A DNA stretch of 5,673 nt, taken from the NCBI GenBank assembly GCA_020048935.1, contig JAIFLS010000197.1, positions 1-5,673 of the forward strand, written 5' to 3'. The stretch comes from a bacterium. GTDB lineage: Bacteria > Verrucomicrobiota > Kiritimatiellia > UBA8416. The notes under the pieces are model-generated. The model was not told the DNA's origin. It searched no databases and was given only the letters and a program-made list of their open reading frames with translations. Position 1 is the stretch's first letter. Each line of letters opens with the position of its first letter. Below, piece after piece: positions 1-5,604 of the stretch. A program made the translations under genes and the position numbers.

Positions 1-16
1 GCGATCCGGGCGGCGA

Positions 17-34
17 CCAAACACTAGTGTTTGG
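17..34. repeat. Perfect 18-bp palindrome upstream of proB
   Basis: The sequence CCAAACACTAGTGTTTGG equals its own reverse complement, with two 9-base arms and no spacer. As RNA it could form a 7-bp stem with a CTAG loop, but no T-run follows directly, so it is a poor match to an intrinsic terminator. It lies about 85 bases before the proB start. It could be an operator for a dimeric regulator, a palindromic interspersed repeat, or the processing or termination signal of an upstream gene. In frame 1 a stop codon (TAG, 25-27) sits inside it, so it may overlap the 3' end of a gene entering from the left. The symmetry is seen directly; function is unknown. Confidence 0.6.
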
Positions 35-59
35 AGGCTTATGCTCGGTTGATTTTTAA

Positions 60-86
60 CCACAAAAAGCACAGAAGACACAAAAA
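60..86. repeat. Three 9-nt A-rich direct repeats (NCACARAAR)
   Basis: Three tandem nonamers, CCACAAAAA, GCACAGAAG and ACACAAAAA, occupy the proB leader just after a TTTTTAA stretch. The AT-rich composition contrasts with the GC-rich genes around it. From memory, sequences of this type (on the other strand, runs of TTTGTG/CTTTGTG) recur in intergenic DNA of many environmental bacteria. That makes an interspersed repeat plausible, but it cannot be shown from one copy here. Confidence 0.5.
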
Positions 87-106
87 ATGATGGATTTTGG
101 AGTTAC

Positions 107-110
107 AGGA
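107..110 (+). promoter_or_regulatory. Ribosome binding site setting the proB start
   Basis: AGGA lies 7 bases before the ATG at 118. An in-frame TTG at 97 would add seven residues (translated LELQDSC after the initiator position) that do not resemble a ProB N-terminus, and it lacks comparable spacing. This favours the ATG at 118. Confidence 0.6.
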
Positions 111-117
111 TAGTTGT

Positions 118-939
118 ATGAAACAAACCTCGTTGAAATTCAGGTCGGTGATTCCCGATGCGCGTCGGGTGGTGATCAAGATCGGCAGCCGGGTACTGGT
201 GCAGAAGACCGGGCGTCCTGATGTGCGGCGCATAAGCAGCCTGGTCGCCGATATCACGGCGATCCGCAAGACCGGGCGTGATGTTATTGTCATCACCTCC
301 GGGGCAGTGGGTTCCGGGATGGAGGCCCTTGGGCTGAAAACGCGTCCGACATTGTTACCGGAAATCCAGATGGCGGCGGCGGTCGGTCAGGCGCGCCTGA
401 TGTCGCGCTACGCGGAATTATTCGGCACCAAGGGTGTCAAGGTCGGGCAGGTGTTGCTGACGCACTCCGATTTCCAGCATTCAGTGCGCCGCACGAATGC
501 GCATCGCACGATCGAGGCACTTCTGCGTCATGGGGTGATCCCGATCATCAATGAGAACGATGTGGTGGCCGATGAGGAACTTAAGGCTGACATGGCCTTC
601 AGCGACAACGATTTCCTGGCCGCGCTCGTGGTCAAGATGATTCGTGCTGACCTCCTGGTGATTCTGTCCACCGTCGATGGGGTGCGCGAGCCCGCTTCAA
701 ATGGACGAACGCAGCGTGTTTCCTATTTCGAGCGCATCACACGCAAGACTTTCTCGTTGGTCGGTGCCTCGGATTCGACGCTGTCAAAAGGCGGCATGGG
801 TTCCAAGCTGAAGGCGGCACAGACCGCCGCGCTGTCTGGCTGTGGCGTGGTGATTGCCAACGGACTGACCAGCGGGGTACTTCAGTCCGTCATGGCCGGT
901 GAAGACACCGGCACCATGATCGTGGCTTCGGCACTTTAG
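118..939 (+). CDS. proB: Glutamate 5-kinase, short form without PUA domain
   Basis: ProB phosphorylates the gamma-carboxyl of L-glutamate with ATP, the first and usually proline-inhibited step of proline synthesis in the cytosol. The 273-residue protein is a complete amino acid kinase domain: nucleotide-site VVIKIGS (18-24), VITSGAVGSG (58-67), the substrate region IINENDVV (143-150), SDNDF (162-166), STVDGV (184-189), and KGGMGSKLKAA (224-234), whose second lysine matches the conserved lysine of the E. coli enzyme. It ends at the edge of the kinase domain (GTMIVASAL). E. coli ProB is about 367 residues because of a C-terminal PUA domain, which is absent here. The stop is followed after 29 bases by proA, so no detached PUA remnant fits between them. 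Start chosen at ATG 118 from the AGGA spacing. Family assignment is firm; the effect of lacking PUA on feedback is inference. Confidence 0.95.
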   Translation: MKQTSLKFRSVIPDARRVVIKIGSRVLVQKTGRPDVRRISSLVADITAIRKTGRDVIVITSGAVGSGMEALGLKTRPTLLPEIQMAAAVGQARLMSRYAELFGTKGVKVGQVLLTHSDFQHSVRRTNAHRTIEALLRHGVIPIINENDVVADEELKADMAFSDNDFLAALVVKMIRADLLVILSTVDGVREPASNGRTQRVSYFERITRKTFSLVGASDSTLSKGGMGSKLKAAQTAALSGCGVVIANGLTSGVLQSVMAGEDTGTMIVASAL

Positions 940-968
940 GTGGGCCCCGCGATAACCGGAGATGGATT

Positions 969-2222
969 ATGGGACTGCATGAGGAAATGGTCGGGATCGG
1001 GAGCTGCGCCCTGGACGCATCCCGCGAACTGGTGTTGTGTAGTACACGCAAGAAGAATACTATCTTGCTTGAGATGGCCGATGCGCTCGATGAACGGCGG
1101 GTGGACATCGCCGAGGCGAACCGGCTCGATGTCGAGGCCGCCAAGGCGGCAGGACTTTCACCGGCGATAATGGACCGGCTGGCGTTGACACCGACCCGGA
1201 TCGACGGGATGATTTCCGGATTGCGGGAAGTGGCTGCGCTCATGGATCCGGTTGGCGAGACCATCAGCCGCTGGATACGCCCGAACGGTCTTGAAATCAT
1301 TAAGCAGCGGGTGCCGATCGGGGTGATCGGCATCATCTACGAGTCGCGCCCGAATGTCACTGTCGATACGGCGGCGCTGTGCCTGAAAACCTCCAACGCG
1401 GTCATCCTGCGCGGTGGCAAGGAGTCCGTGCATTCCAACGCGATCCTGGCCGATACCCTCATCGAGGCTGGTCGGCGCAAGGGAATGCCCGAGCACGCGA
1501 TTCAATTGATCCGCACGGCCGATCGTGAGGCGGTTCGCGAGCTGGTTCAGCTTGAGGGGTATGTCGATCTGGTGATTCCGCGCGGGGGCGAGGCCTTGAT
1601 CCGCGCGGTAACGGAGAACGCGCGTGTGCCGGTCATCAAGCATTACAAGGGGATCTGTCATACGTATGTCGATGAATCCGCGGATGTGGCCATGGCGGTA
1701 GCCATCGCCATCAACGCCAAGTGCCAGCGCCCGGGGGTCTGCAACGCGATGGAGACGCTGCTGGTGCATGAGGCGATCGCGCCGGTCTTCCTGCCGATTT
1801 TCGCCAAACGGGCGATTGATTGCGGCGTGATCCTGCGCGGGGATGCCGCGTCCCGGGAGGTTATCCCGGCGATGCAGGTGGCGACAGAAGAGGACTGGTC
1901 CACGGAATATCTGGATTTGCGCTTGTCCGTGCGGGTGGTCGGTTCCGTGCGGGAGGCTGTTGCCCATATCAACAAGTACGGTTCCCGTCATTCCGACGCG
2001 ATCGTCTCCGAGTCCGAGGCCGCGCAGAAGATCTTCACTCAGGAAGTCGACTCCGCCACCGTGTATGTGAACGCATCCACGCGTTTTACCGACGGGGGCG
2101 AATTCGGCATGGGGGCCGAGATCGGCATCAGCACCGACAAGCTGCATGCCCGCGGTCCGATGGGCCTCGAGGAACTGACTACCTACAAGTACGTCATCCA
2201 GGGCAAGGGCCAGGTGCGCTAG
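969..2222 (+). CDS. proA: Gamma-glutamyl phosphate reductase
   Basis: ProA reduces gamma-glutamyl phosphate with NADPH to glutamate 5-semialdehyde, which cyclises to pyrroline-5-carboxylate for ProC. The 417-residue length is normal for the family. Visible landmarks are VPIGVIGIIYESRPNVT (115-131) and LRGGKE (147-152) of the cofactor-binding region, the IPRGG segment (203-207), GICHTYVD (228-235), the catalytic loop AKCQRPGVCNAMETLL (250-265) with likely nucleophile Cys258, and the conserved C-terminal GPMGLEELTTYKYVI (396-410). A further cysteine, Cys252, sits six residues before the nucleophile, where E. coli has threonine. A GGAG seven bases before ATG 969 supports the start. It lies 29 bases after proB on the same strand, so the two are very likely co-transcribed, and the enzymes are thought to channel the labile acyl phosphate between them. 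Confidence 0.97.
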   Translation: MGLHEEMVGIGSCALDASRELVLCSTRKKNTILLEMADALDERRVDIAEANRLDVEAAKAAGLSPAIMDRLALTPTRIDGMISGLREVAALMDPVGETISRWIRPNGLEIIKQRVPIGVIGIIYESRPNVTVDTAALCLKTSNAVILRGGKESVHSNAILADTLIEAGRRKGMPEHAIQLIRTADREAVRELVQLEGYVDLVIPRGGEALIRAVTENARVPVIKHYKGICHTYVDESADVAMAVAIAINAKCQRPGVCNAMETLLVHEAIAPVFLPIFAKRAIDCGVILRGDAASREVIPAMQVATEEDWSTEYLDLRLSVRVVGSVREAVAHINKYGSRHSDAIVSESEAAQKIFTQEVDSATVYVNASTRFTDGGEFGMGAEIGISTDKLHARGPMGLEELTTYKYVIQGKGQVR

Positions 2223-2249
2223 CACTGGCTTCAGAGGGGATGGGAGGGT

Positions 2250-2263
2250 CGCCGGCCTCGGCG
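2250..2263. other. Hairpin after proA
   Basis: CGCCG-GCCT-CGGCG forms a 5-bp GC-only stem with a four-base loop, 28 bases after the proA stop; two further GC pairs beyond a T-T mismatch could extend it. There is no T-run, so it is at best a weak or factor-assisted 3' end for proBA. Confidence 0.3.
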
Positions 2264-2329
2264 TCCTATGCGAATGGGATGTGCCGCCGGATGTGCTTGA
2301 AAAAGCGTGCGGTGGTGAGACGGGCGTAC

Positions 2330-2348
2330 GGACAGCGAGCCGCTGTCC
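2330..2348. terminator. Candidate bidirectional hairpin between convergent genes
   Basis: GGACAGCG-AGC-CGCTGTCC is a perfect 8-bp inverted repeat with a three-base loop. It lies in the 163-base spacer between proA (+) and the minus-strand 185-residue gene, 38 bases beyond the latter's stop, where a shared terminator would be expected. Neither strand has a T-tract directly after the stem, so intrinsic termination is uncertain; it could instead protect mRNA 3' ends. Confidence 0.4.
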
Positions 2349-2385
2349 CTCCCGGTGTGTATTCAACCATTGGTGTCATCTTGCT

Positions 2386-2943
2386 CTAGCGCAGCGCGAT
2401 GGGCGGGCCCAGGACCTCGCGCAGCACGATGGCCTTGCGGATGGCTTCGGCGTCCGACAGGTCTTTCCGGATGGCATCGATGAAGATGCTGGCCGCTGTT
2501 GCTTTGTCAGACGGGTATTTCTCCAGTACGACAGCTTCCTGGACGGACTGGGCGTAAGCAGGGGTGGCGTGTGCGGGCTCGTACCGGGGCGTTACCGGGA
2601 TGGGCTGGCTGATTGCCTGAGGATGCATCCGTCTTCTTGCTTGCGCTTGCGGCTGCGAGATACCCCGCGTTGCCGATATGGCCTGGACCGGTTTGGGTGT
2701 GGTCGGTCTGGCTGCCGGATTCTGGCCCCCGCCAAGCGTCCGCAGGAACTCCTGCAAGGCTTCGTCGGGAGCGACAAATTCAGGTTTCTGGCCGCCTTTA
2801 CCGCCAGCCCCCGCCCCCCCGTCAGCACCGGTGTTCTTCCCCTGCGCCTGGGAGGCGACCTTCTTCAGGAACTTGATAACCTGGACGATCACCGAGATGA
2901 TAATGAACACCCAGATGATCTCGGCATTGGCGAGAACCGTCAT
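2386..2943 (-). CDS. Membrane-anchored protein of unknown function, coupled to floA
   Basis: This 185-residue protein is not one I can name. Residues 8-24 (EIIWVFIIISVIVQVIK in part) form one hydrophobic segment followed by basic residues (KFLKK), so it is probably a single-pass protein with the bulk in the cytoplasm. A Gly/Ala-rich stretch (39-52) and a Pro/Gln/Ala-rich linker (about 75-132) separate the anchor and a short helical segment (59-70, PDEALQEFLRTL) from a compact C-terminus (about 145-185) ending in AIVLREVLGPPIALR. A short REVLGPP-like ending is one I associate from memory with uncharacterised proteins next to floA in other bacteria. The floA stop codon lies inside its GAGAGG binding site, so the two are almost certainly co-translated. 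ATG 2943 is preferred over TTG 2955, which would precede that site. A role alongside FloA at the membrane is inference. The coding strand has a G7 run in the linker. Confidence 0.85.
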   Translation of the reverse strand: MTVLANAEIIWVFIIISVIVQVIKFLKKVASQAQGKNTGADGGAGAGGKGGQKPEFVAPDEALQEFLRTLGGGQNPAARPTTPKPVQAISATRGISQPQAQARRRMHPQAISQPIPVTPRYEPAHATPAYAQSVQEAVVLEKYPSDKATAASIFIDAIRKDLSDAEAIRKAIVLREVLGPPIALR

Positions 2944-2947
2944 AGGA

Positions 2948-2953
2948 CCTCTC
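2948..2953 (-). promoter_or_regulatory. Ribosome binding site overlapping the floA stop
   Basis: On the minus strand GAGAGG is followed after four bases by ATG (2943). The floA TGA (2954-2952) overlaps its first bases, so ribosomes finishing floA are placed to start the next gene. This also excludes the upstream TTG at 2955 as start. Confidence 0.65.
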
Positions 2954-3965
2954 AAATATCGTCGCTGTTTTCCTGTCCGGAGATTTTGCGCCGCATGGCG
3001 GTGTCGGACTCGATGTTCTGCAGGCGGTAGAAGTCGATCGCGCCCATATTGCCGCTGCGCAGCGCCTCGGCCAGCGCACGCGGCACGTCGGCACGGGCCT
3101 CGATCACCTTGGCGTTCATTTCCTGGACCTTGGCTCGCATTTCCTGCTCCAGGGCGATGGCCATGGCCTTGCGTCCCTCGGCTTCCGCCTGGCGCATCTT
3201 CTTGTCGGCCTCGGCCCGCTCGGTCTCGAGCTTCGCACCCACGTTGGCCACATCACCCATGCCAGCCACGCTGATATCGGCGATATCGATCGAGACGATT
3301 TCAAAACCGGTTTGTGCATCCAGGCCGCTGTTGAGCACCTTGCGGCTGATCATGTCCGGGTTCTCGAGCACATCCTTGTAGGTGGCGGACGAGCCGATGG
3401 CGCTGACGATGCCCTGTCCGACACGGGCGATGATCGTATCCTCGCCGGCACCACCGACGAGACGCTCGAGGTTGGCGCGCACGGTCACGCGGGCCTTCAC
3501 CAGCAGGCGGATACCGTCCTTGGCGACCGCGTCCAGTCCCAGCGGGGTCTTGTCGGCCATCGGACAGTCAATTACTTTCGGCTGTACGCTGGTGCGGACG
3601 GCTTCCTCCACATCGCGTCCGGCCAGATCGATGGCGACGGCACGTTTGAAACCGAGAGCAATATTGGCCTTGTCGGCGGCGATCAGCGCCCGGGCGACGT
3701 TCAGCACGTTGCCGCCCGCCAGAAAATGCGTTTCCAGTTCATCGGTGGAGATCGGGATACCCGCCTTGACCAGGCTGATGCGCGCGTCCACGATCAGCGC
3801 CGGCTGGATGCGCCGCAGCTTCATTCCCACGAGGGACCAGAGCGAGACCTTGGCACCGGACATGAGTGCCCGGATCCAGACGCCGAGGAAGTGCATGAAT
3901 AAGCCCAGAATGATCAGCACCCCGAGGCCGATCAGCATTGCGAAAATCATGAGTACGCCATTCAT
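2952..3965 (-). CDS. floA: Flotillin-like protein FloA
   Basis: FloA is an SPFH-family scaffold that assembles in the cytoplasmic membrane into functional membrane microdomains. The 337-residue product is close to B. subtilis FloA (YqfA, about 331). It has an N-terminal hydrophobic segment (about 4-30), an SPFH-like domain containing RIQPALIVDARISLVKAGI (52-70) and KARVTVRANLERLVGGAGE (157-175), a charged Ala/Glu-rich helical region likely to form a coiled coil (about 244-302), and the family's C-terminal signature GNMGAIDFYRLQNIESDT (305-322). ATG 3965 is chosen because GGGAG lies nine bases upstream and the hydrophobic segment then begins at once; the open frame extends 29 codons further but that part looks non-coding. 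In B. subtilis floA follows an NfeD-type gene. Here no such gene precedes it, the upstream DNA holding a divergent tRNA instead. No convincing floA promoter was seen. Confidence 0.95.
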   Translation of the reverse strand: MNGVLMIFAMLIGLGVLIILGLFMHFLGVWIRALMSGAKVSLWSLVGMKLRRIQPALIVDARISLVKAGIPISTDELETHFLAGGNVLNVARALIAADKANIALGFKRAVAIDLAGRDVEEAVRTSVQPKVIDCPMADKTPLGLDAVAKDGIRLLVKARVTVRANLERLVGGAGEDTIIARVGQGIVSAIGSSATYKDVLENPDMISRKVLNSGLDAQTGFEIVSIDIADISVAGMGDVANVGAKLETERAEADKKMRQAEAEGRKAMAIALEQEMRAKVQEMNAKVIEARADVPRALAEALRSGNMGAIDFYRLQNIESDTAMRRKISGQENSDDI

Positions 3966-4186
3966 GTGAGCTTTCTCCCTTTTATTTGCGGCAGAGATGC
4001 CGACGTTTGTGAATCCTTGACCATCACGACGCCAGCACCATAAAGCAGGCATGCGGAAATTGCAGCAAAAAAATCAGCGCCAATAGTCGGGCATTTAAGC
4101 GACCGATGCCGCAGTCCAGTCCGTTTTGGAAGCGCAGATGTGTCCCGGCGTGCTCGCGCGCGCTGCGTTTTTCGAGGTGTTTGAGG
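3966..4186. other. Intergenic region between floA and the tRNA promoter
   Basis: This stretch must contain the floA promoter (minus strand), but I found no convincing -35/-10 pair; the best minus-strand option, TTGCTG with TATGGT, has a 20-base spacer. The floA binding site (GGGAG, 3979-3975) is clear. A small hairpin, CGGCA-GAGA-TGCCG (3989-4002), lies in the floA leader, and a second GGCAT/ATGCC pair is at 4090-4094 and 4106-4110. A GC-alternating patch (about 4154-4163) is followed by five T (4168-4172), with CGCAG/CTGCG arms that are too far apart to be persuasive as a terminator. No gene recognised. Confidence 0.5.
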
Positions 4187-4216
4187 TTGACAGCCAGCGT
4201 TCGGTACCGCTATAGT
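4187..4216 (+). promoter_or_regulatory. Sigma-70-type promoter of the tRNA gene
   Basis: TTGACA (4187-4192), a perfect -35, and TATAGT (4211-4216), five of six matches to the -10 consensus, are separated by 18 bases. Directly after the -10 the sequence CCCCGCC forms a GC-rich discriminator, a feature typical of stable-RNA promoters under stringent control. Transcription would begin near 4222-4225, giving a leader of about 40 bases before the tRNA. Confidence 0.8.
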
Positions 4217-4227
4217 CCCCGCCACAT

Positions 4228-4241
4228 TGCTTCAAGAAGCA
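4228..4241 (+). other. Hairpin in the tRNA precursor leader
   Basis: TGCTTCAAGAAGCA is a near-palindrome giving a 5-bp stem (TGCTT/AAGCA) with a CAAG loop, located between the predicted start site and the mature tRNA 5' end, about 21 bases before the RNase P cut site. It may be a 5' leader structure; function is inference. Confidence 0.4.
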
Positions 4242-4262
4242 CATGTTCCGTTGTTTGCGCAC

Positions 4263-4339
4263 GGGCGATTAGCTCAGTTGGTTAGAGCGCCTGCTTCACA
4301 CGCAGGAGGTCACAGATTCGAGTTCTGTATCGCCCACCA
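4263..4339 (+). tRNA. tRNA-Val (anticodon CAC)
   Basis: The 77-base gene folds as a standard cloverleaf: acceptor GGGCGAT (4263-4269) pairs fully with ATCGCCC (4329-4335); D stem GCTC (4272-4275) with GAGC (4285-4288); anticodon stem CCTGC (4290-4294) with GCAGG (4302-4306) around loop TTCACAC, giving anticodon CAC at 4297-4299; T stem ACAGA (4312-4316) with TCTGT (4324-4328) around loop TTCGAGT. The discriminator is A4336 and the CCA end is encoded (4337-4339). It decodes the valine codon GUG, frequent in these GC-rich genes. It stands alone, with a strong promoter upstream and no obvious T-run terminator just downstream. No duplicated 3' end suggesting an integration site was seen. Confidence 0.96.
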
Positions 4340-4493
4340 TTTAAACGACTTCCTCACCTATACCGCCAACGGATCACACAGGCATTACGCGATGCTCACA
4401 GGCAACATTTGGTTTCGTGGGATGTGTGCGACAAGCGCTCGGGCAGGCCGCCATCCGGACCGACCTGCTAAAGGCCGGAGTATCTCACGTAAC

Positions 4494-4527
4494 CGCCAAT
4501 AAGCATATAGGCTTGTTGCGTTTGGCG
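4494..4527. promoter_or_regulatory. Dyad just upstream of the nifU promoter
   Basis: Outer arms CGCCAA (4494-4499) and TTGGCG (4522-4527) enclose inner arms AAGC (4501-4504) and GCTT (4511-4514). The dyad ends 11 bases before the candidate -35, a position suited to an activator or repressor site. It does not resemble an Rrf2/IscR site I can recall. Could be chance. Confidence 0.25.
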
Positions 4528-4538
4528 TAATTCGCGGG

Positions 4539-4566
4539 TTGAACTTTATGTAAATCTTGCTAAGAT
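4539..4566 (+). promoter_or_regulatory. Candidate nifU promoter with extended -10
   Basis: TTGAAC (4539-4544) and TAAGAT (4561-4566) are 16 bases apart, and TGC directly before the latter (4558-4560) matches the extended -10 motif TGn. Each hexamer is only a partial match. Transcription would start near 4573, leaving a leader of roughly 65-70 bases before nifU. Confidence 0.45.
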
Positions 4567-4591
4567 GTGTGCTTATTGTGTCAATCAGATG

Positions 4592-4609
4592 ACCGGTCGG
4601 CCGGTTTTT
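4592..4609 (+). terminator. Hairpin plus T5 in the nifU leader
   Basis: ACCGG (4592-4596), loop TCGG, CCGGT (4601-4605), with the T-run 4605-4609 following at once. It has the form of a short intrinsic terminator and lies between the candidate promoter and nifU, 31 bases before the start codon. It may end read-through from the tRNA side or act as an attenuator; the 5-bp stem is short, so either is tentative. Confidence 0.35.
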
Positions 4610-4640
4610 GCAGGGTATTGAAAGAGAAGGGCTTTGCGCC

Positions 4641-5594
4641 ATGGCATGGGAATATTCGGAGAAGACCAAGCAGTTGTTCATGGATGCGGTACACGGGAAG
4701 CCGGGCACGCATATGGGTGAAATCGAGAACGCGGACGGGCTCGGCGAGCATGGCTCGCTGTCCTGCGGCGACGCGATGCGGTTCACGTTCCGGGTCGAGC
4801 GTCATCCGGACGATCCGCGGCAGGACCGGATTGTCGAGGCTCGCTACCTGACGTTCGGGTGTACCTCTGCAATCGCGGCTTCGGAGGCGCTCTGCATGAT
4901 GATCGAGGCGGCGAAGTGCTCGCCGATCGAGGCGCTCAGGATCACCAATGCCGACATCGTGGAGTTCCTGGGGGGGCTGCCGGAACAGAAGGTGCATTGT
5001 TCGGTGATGGGTGCCGAGGCGCTGGAGGCCGCCGTCTTCAACTGGGCGCAGAAGCGCGGCGTGGACCTGAAGGCGCTTGGCGTGGATGTGCATGCCGACG
5101 AGGTGGACGAGGGGCGCATGGTCTGCAAGTGCTTTTCCATGACCGAGCCCTATATCCGACGCAAGGTCCGGGAGCTGGGCCTGAAGACGATTCCCGAGAT
5201 CACCAACGCGATCAAGGCAGGCGGGGCCTGCATGGCCTGCCATCACAAGCCCGGCGGCCTGCAGGATATCCTGAACGATATCTGGGGCACGCCGGAGACG
5301 CGGCTGAAGGTCGCGGGGGAGCTGGGCGGGGTGGCCATCATCGGTGACTCCCCCTCGCCGTACCAGCTCGGGCGGCATGTGGACCAGGTGATGGAGAGCG
5401 AGATTTTACCGATGCTGCGCAAGGACGGTGGCGATGCGGAGATCGTGGATATCAAGGACTTCGCGGTGTATGTCCGGCTGGCGGGGGCCTGCGCCGGTTG
5501 TGCCGGGGCGATGACCACGCTCAAGCTGCTGGTCGAGAAGACGCTCAAGGAACAGATCGACGAACGGATCCGCGTGGTGGCGGTGGGACGGTGA
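4641..5594 (+). CDS. nifU: Fe-S cluster scaffold protein NifU (three-domain)
   Basis: NifU is the scaffold on which Fe-S clusters are built from sulfur delivered by NifS, then passed to apoproteins. The 317-residue protein has the full three-domain form (A. vinelandii NifU is about 312). The IscU-like domain carries Cys42 with Asp44 (SCGD), Cys74 (FGCTSAIAAS) and Cys120 (KVHC). The central [2Fe-2S] BFD-like domain has Cys162, Cys164, Cys197 and Cys200, with the same 2-33-3 spacing I recall for A. vinelandii. The C-terminal Nfu domain has the Cys284-x-x-Cys287 pair (GACAGCAG). All expected ligands are present. ATG 4641 is preceded by AGAAGG at proper distance; an upstream in-frame TTG at 4608 falls inside a T-rich hairpin and is unlikely. 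nifS follows after ten bases. No nitrogenase gene is visible, so a general Fe-S assembly role is as likely as a nitrogen-fixation role. Confidence 0.96.
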   Translation: MAWEYSEKTKQLFMDAVHGKPGTHMGEIENADGLGEHGSLSCGDAMRFTFRVERHPDDPRQDRIVEARYLTFGCTSAIAASEALCMMIEAAKCSPIEALRITNADIVEFLGGLPEQKVHCSVMGAEALEAAVFNWAQKRGVDLKALGVDVHADEVDEGRMVCKCFSMTEPYIRRKVRELGLKTIPEITNAIKAGGACMACHHKPGGLQDILNDIWGTPETRLKVAGELGGVAIIGDSPSPYQLGRHVDQVMESEILPMLRKDGGDAEIVDIKDFAVYVRLAGACAGCAGAMTTLKLLVEKTLKEQIDERIRVVAVGR

Positions 5595-5604
5595 GGGGTG
5601 TGAG

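Larger units (their letters stand above)
4340..4640. other. Non-coding region between tRNA-Val and nifU
   Basis: About 300 bases with no credible gene. It contains an 8-base direct repeat CACAGGCA (4377-4384 and 4397-4404); two mutually exclusive pairings, GCAGG (4443-4447) with CCTGC (4464-4468), and TCCGG-A-CC with GGCCGGA (4454-4461 and 4473-4479); a larger dyad at 4494-4527; a candidate promoter at 4539-4566; and a hairpin followed by five T at 4592-4609. The tRNA transcript probably ends somewhere in the first part, but I see no clear intrinsic terminator. A small RNA is possible but unsupported. Confidence 0.45.

Noticed and set aside
39..296. 85-codon minus-strand frame opposite the proB start
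   Set aside because: It is antisense to proB; the FLCLLCFLWL part is just the A-rich repeat read on the other strand.
1158..2366. Long (402-codon) open frame on the minus strand opposite proA
   Set aside because: It is antisense to the whole of a clear proA. The His/Arg/Pro-rich product is what GC-rich coding DNA gives on the opposite strand.
2281..3274. Plus-strand open frames opposite the floA-coupled gene and the end of floA
   Set aside because: Low-complexity Arg/Pro/Cys-rich translations lying antisense to real genes; no family motif seen.
3966..4052. 29-codon N-terminal extension of floA
   Set aside because: It does not resemble a flotillin N-terminus, and GGGAG nine bases before ATG 3965 fixes the start at the membrane segment.
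3962..4225. 87-codon minus-strand frame whose TGA overlaps the floA ATG as ATGA, with a short hydrophobic stretch
   Set aside because: It starts with GTG without a ribosome binding site, runs through the tRNA promoter on the other strand, and its composition does not look like a protein. The ATGA overlap is probably coincidence.
4263..4339. tRNA gene as a possible integration site for a mobile element
   Set aside because: No repeat of the tRNA 3' end and no integrase or phage-like gene is present in the window.
4227..4502. 91-codon plus-strand frame spanning tRNA-Val
   Set aside because: Its N-terminal part is simply the translated tRNA gene, a common artefact.
4581..5378. 265-codon minus-strand frame opposite nifU
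   Set aside because: It overlaps nifU almost entirely, has no binding site or recognisable domain, and nifU has every expected motif.
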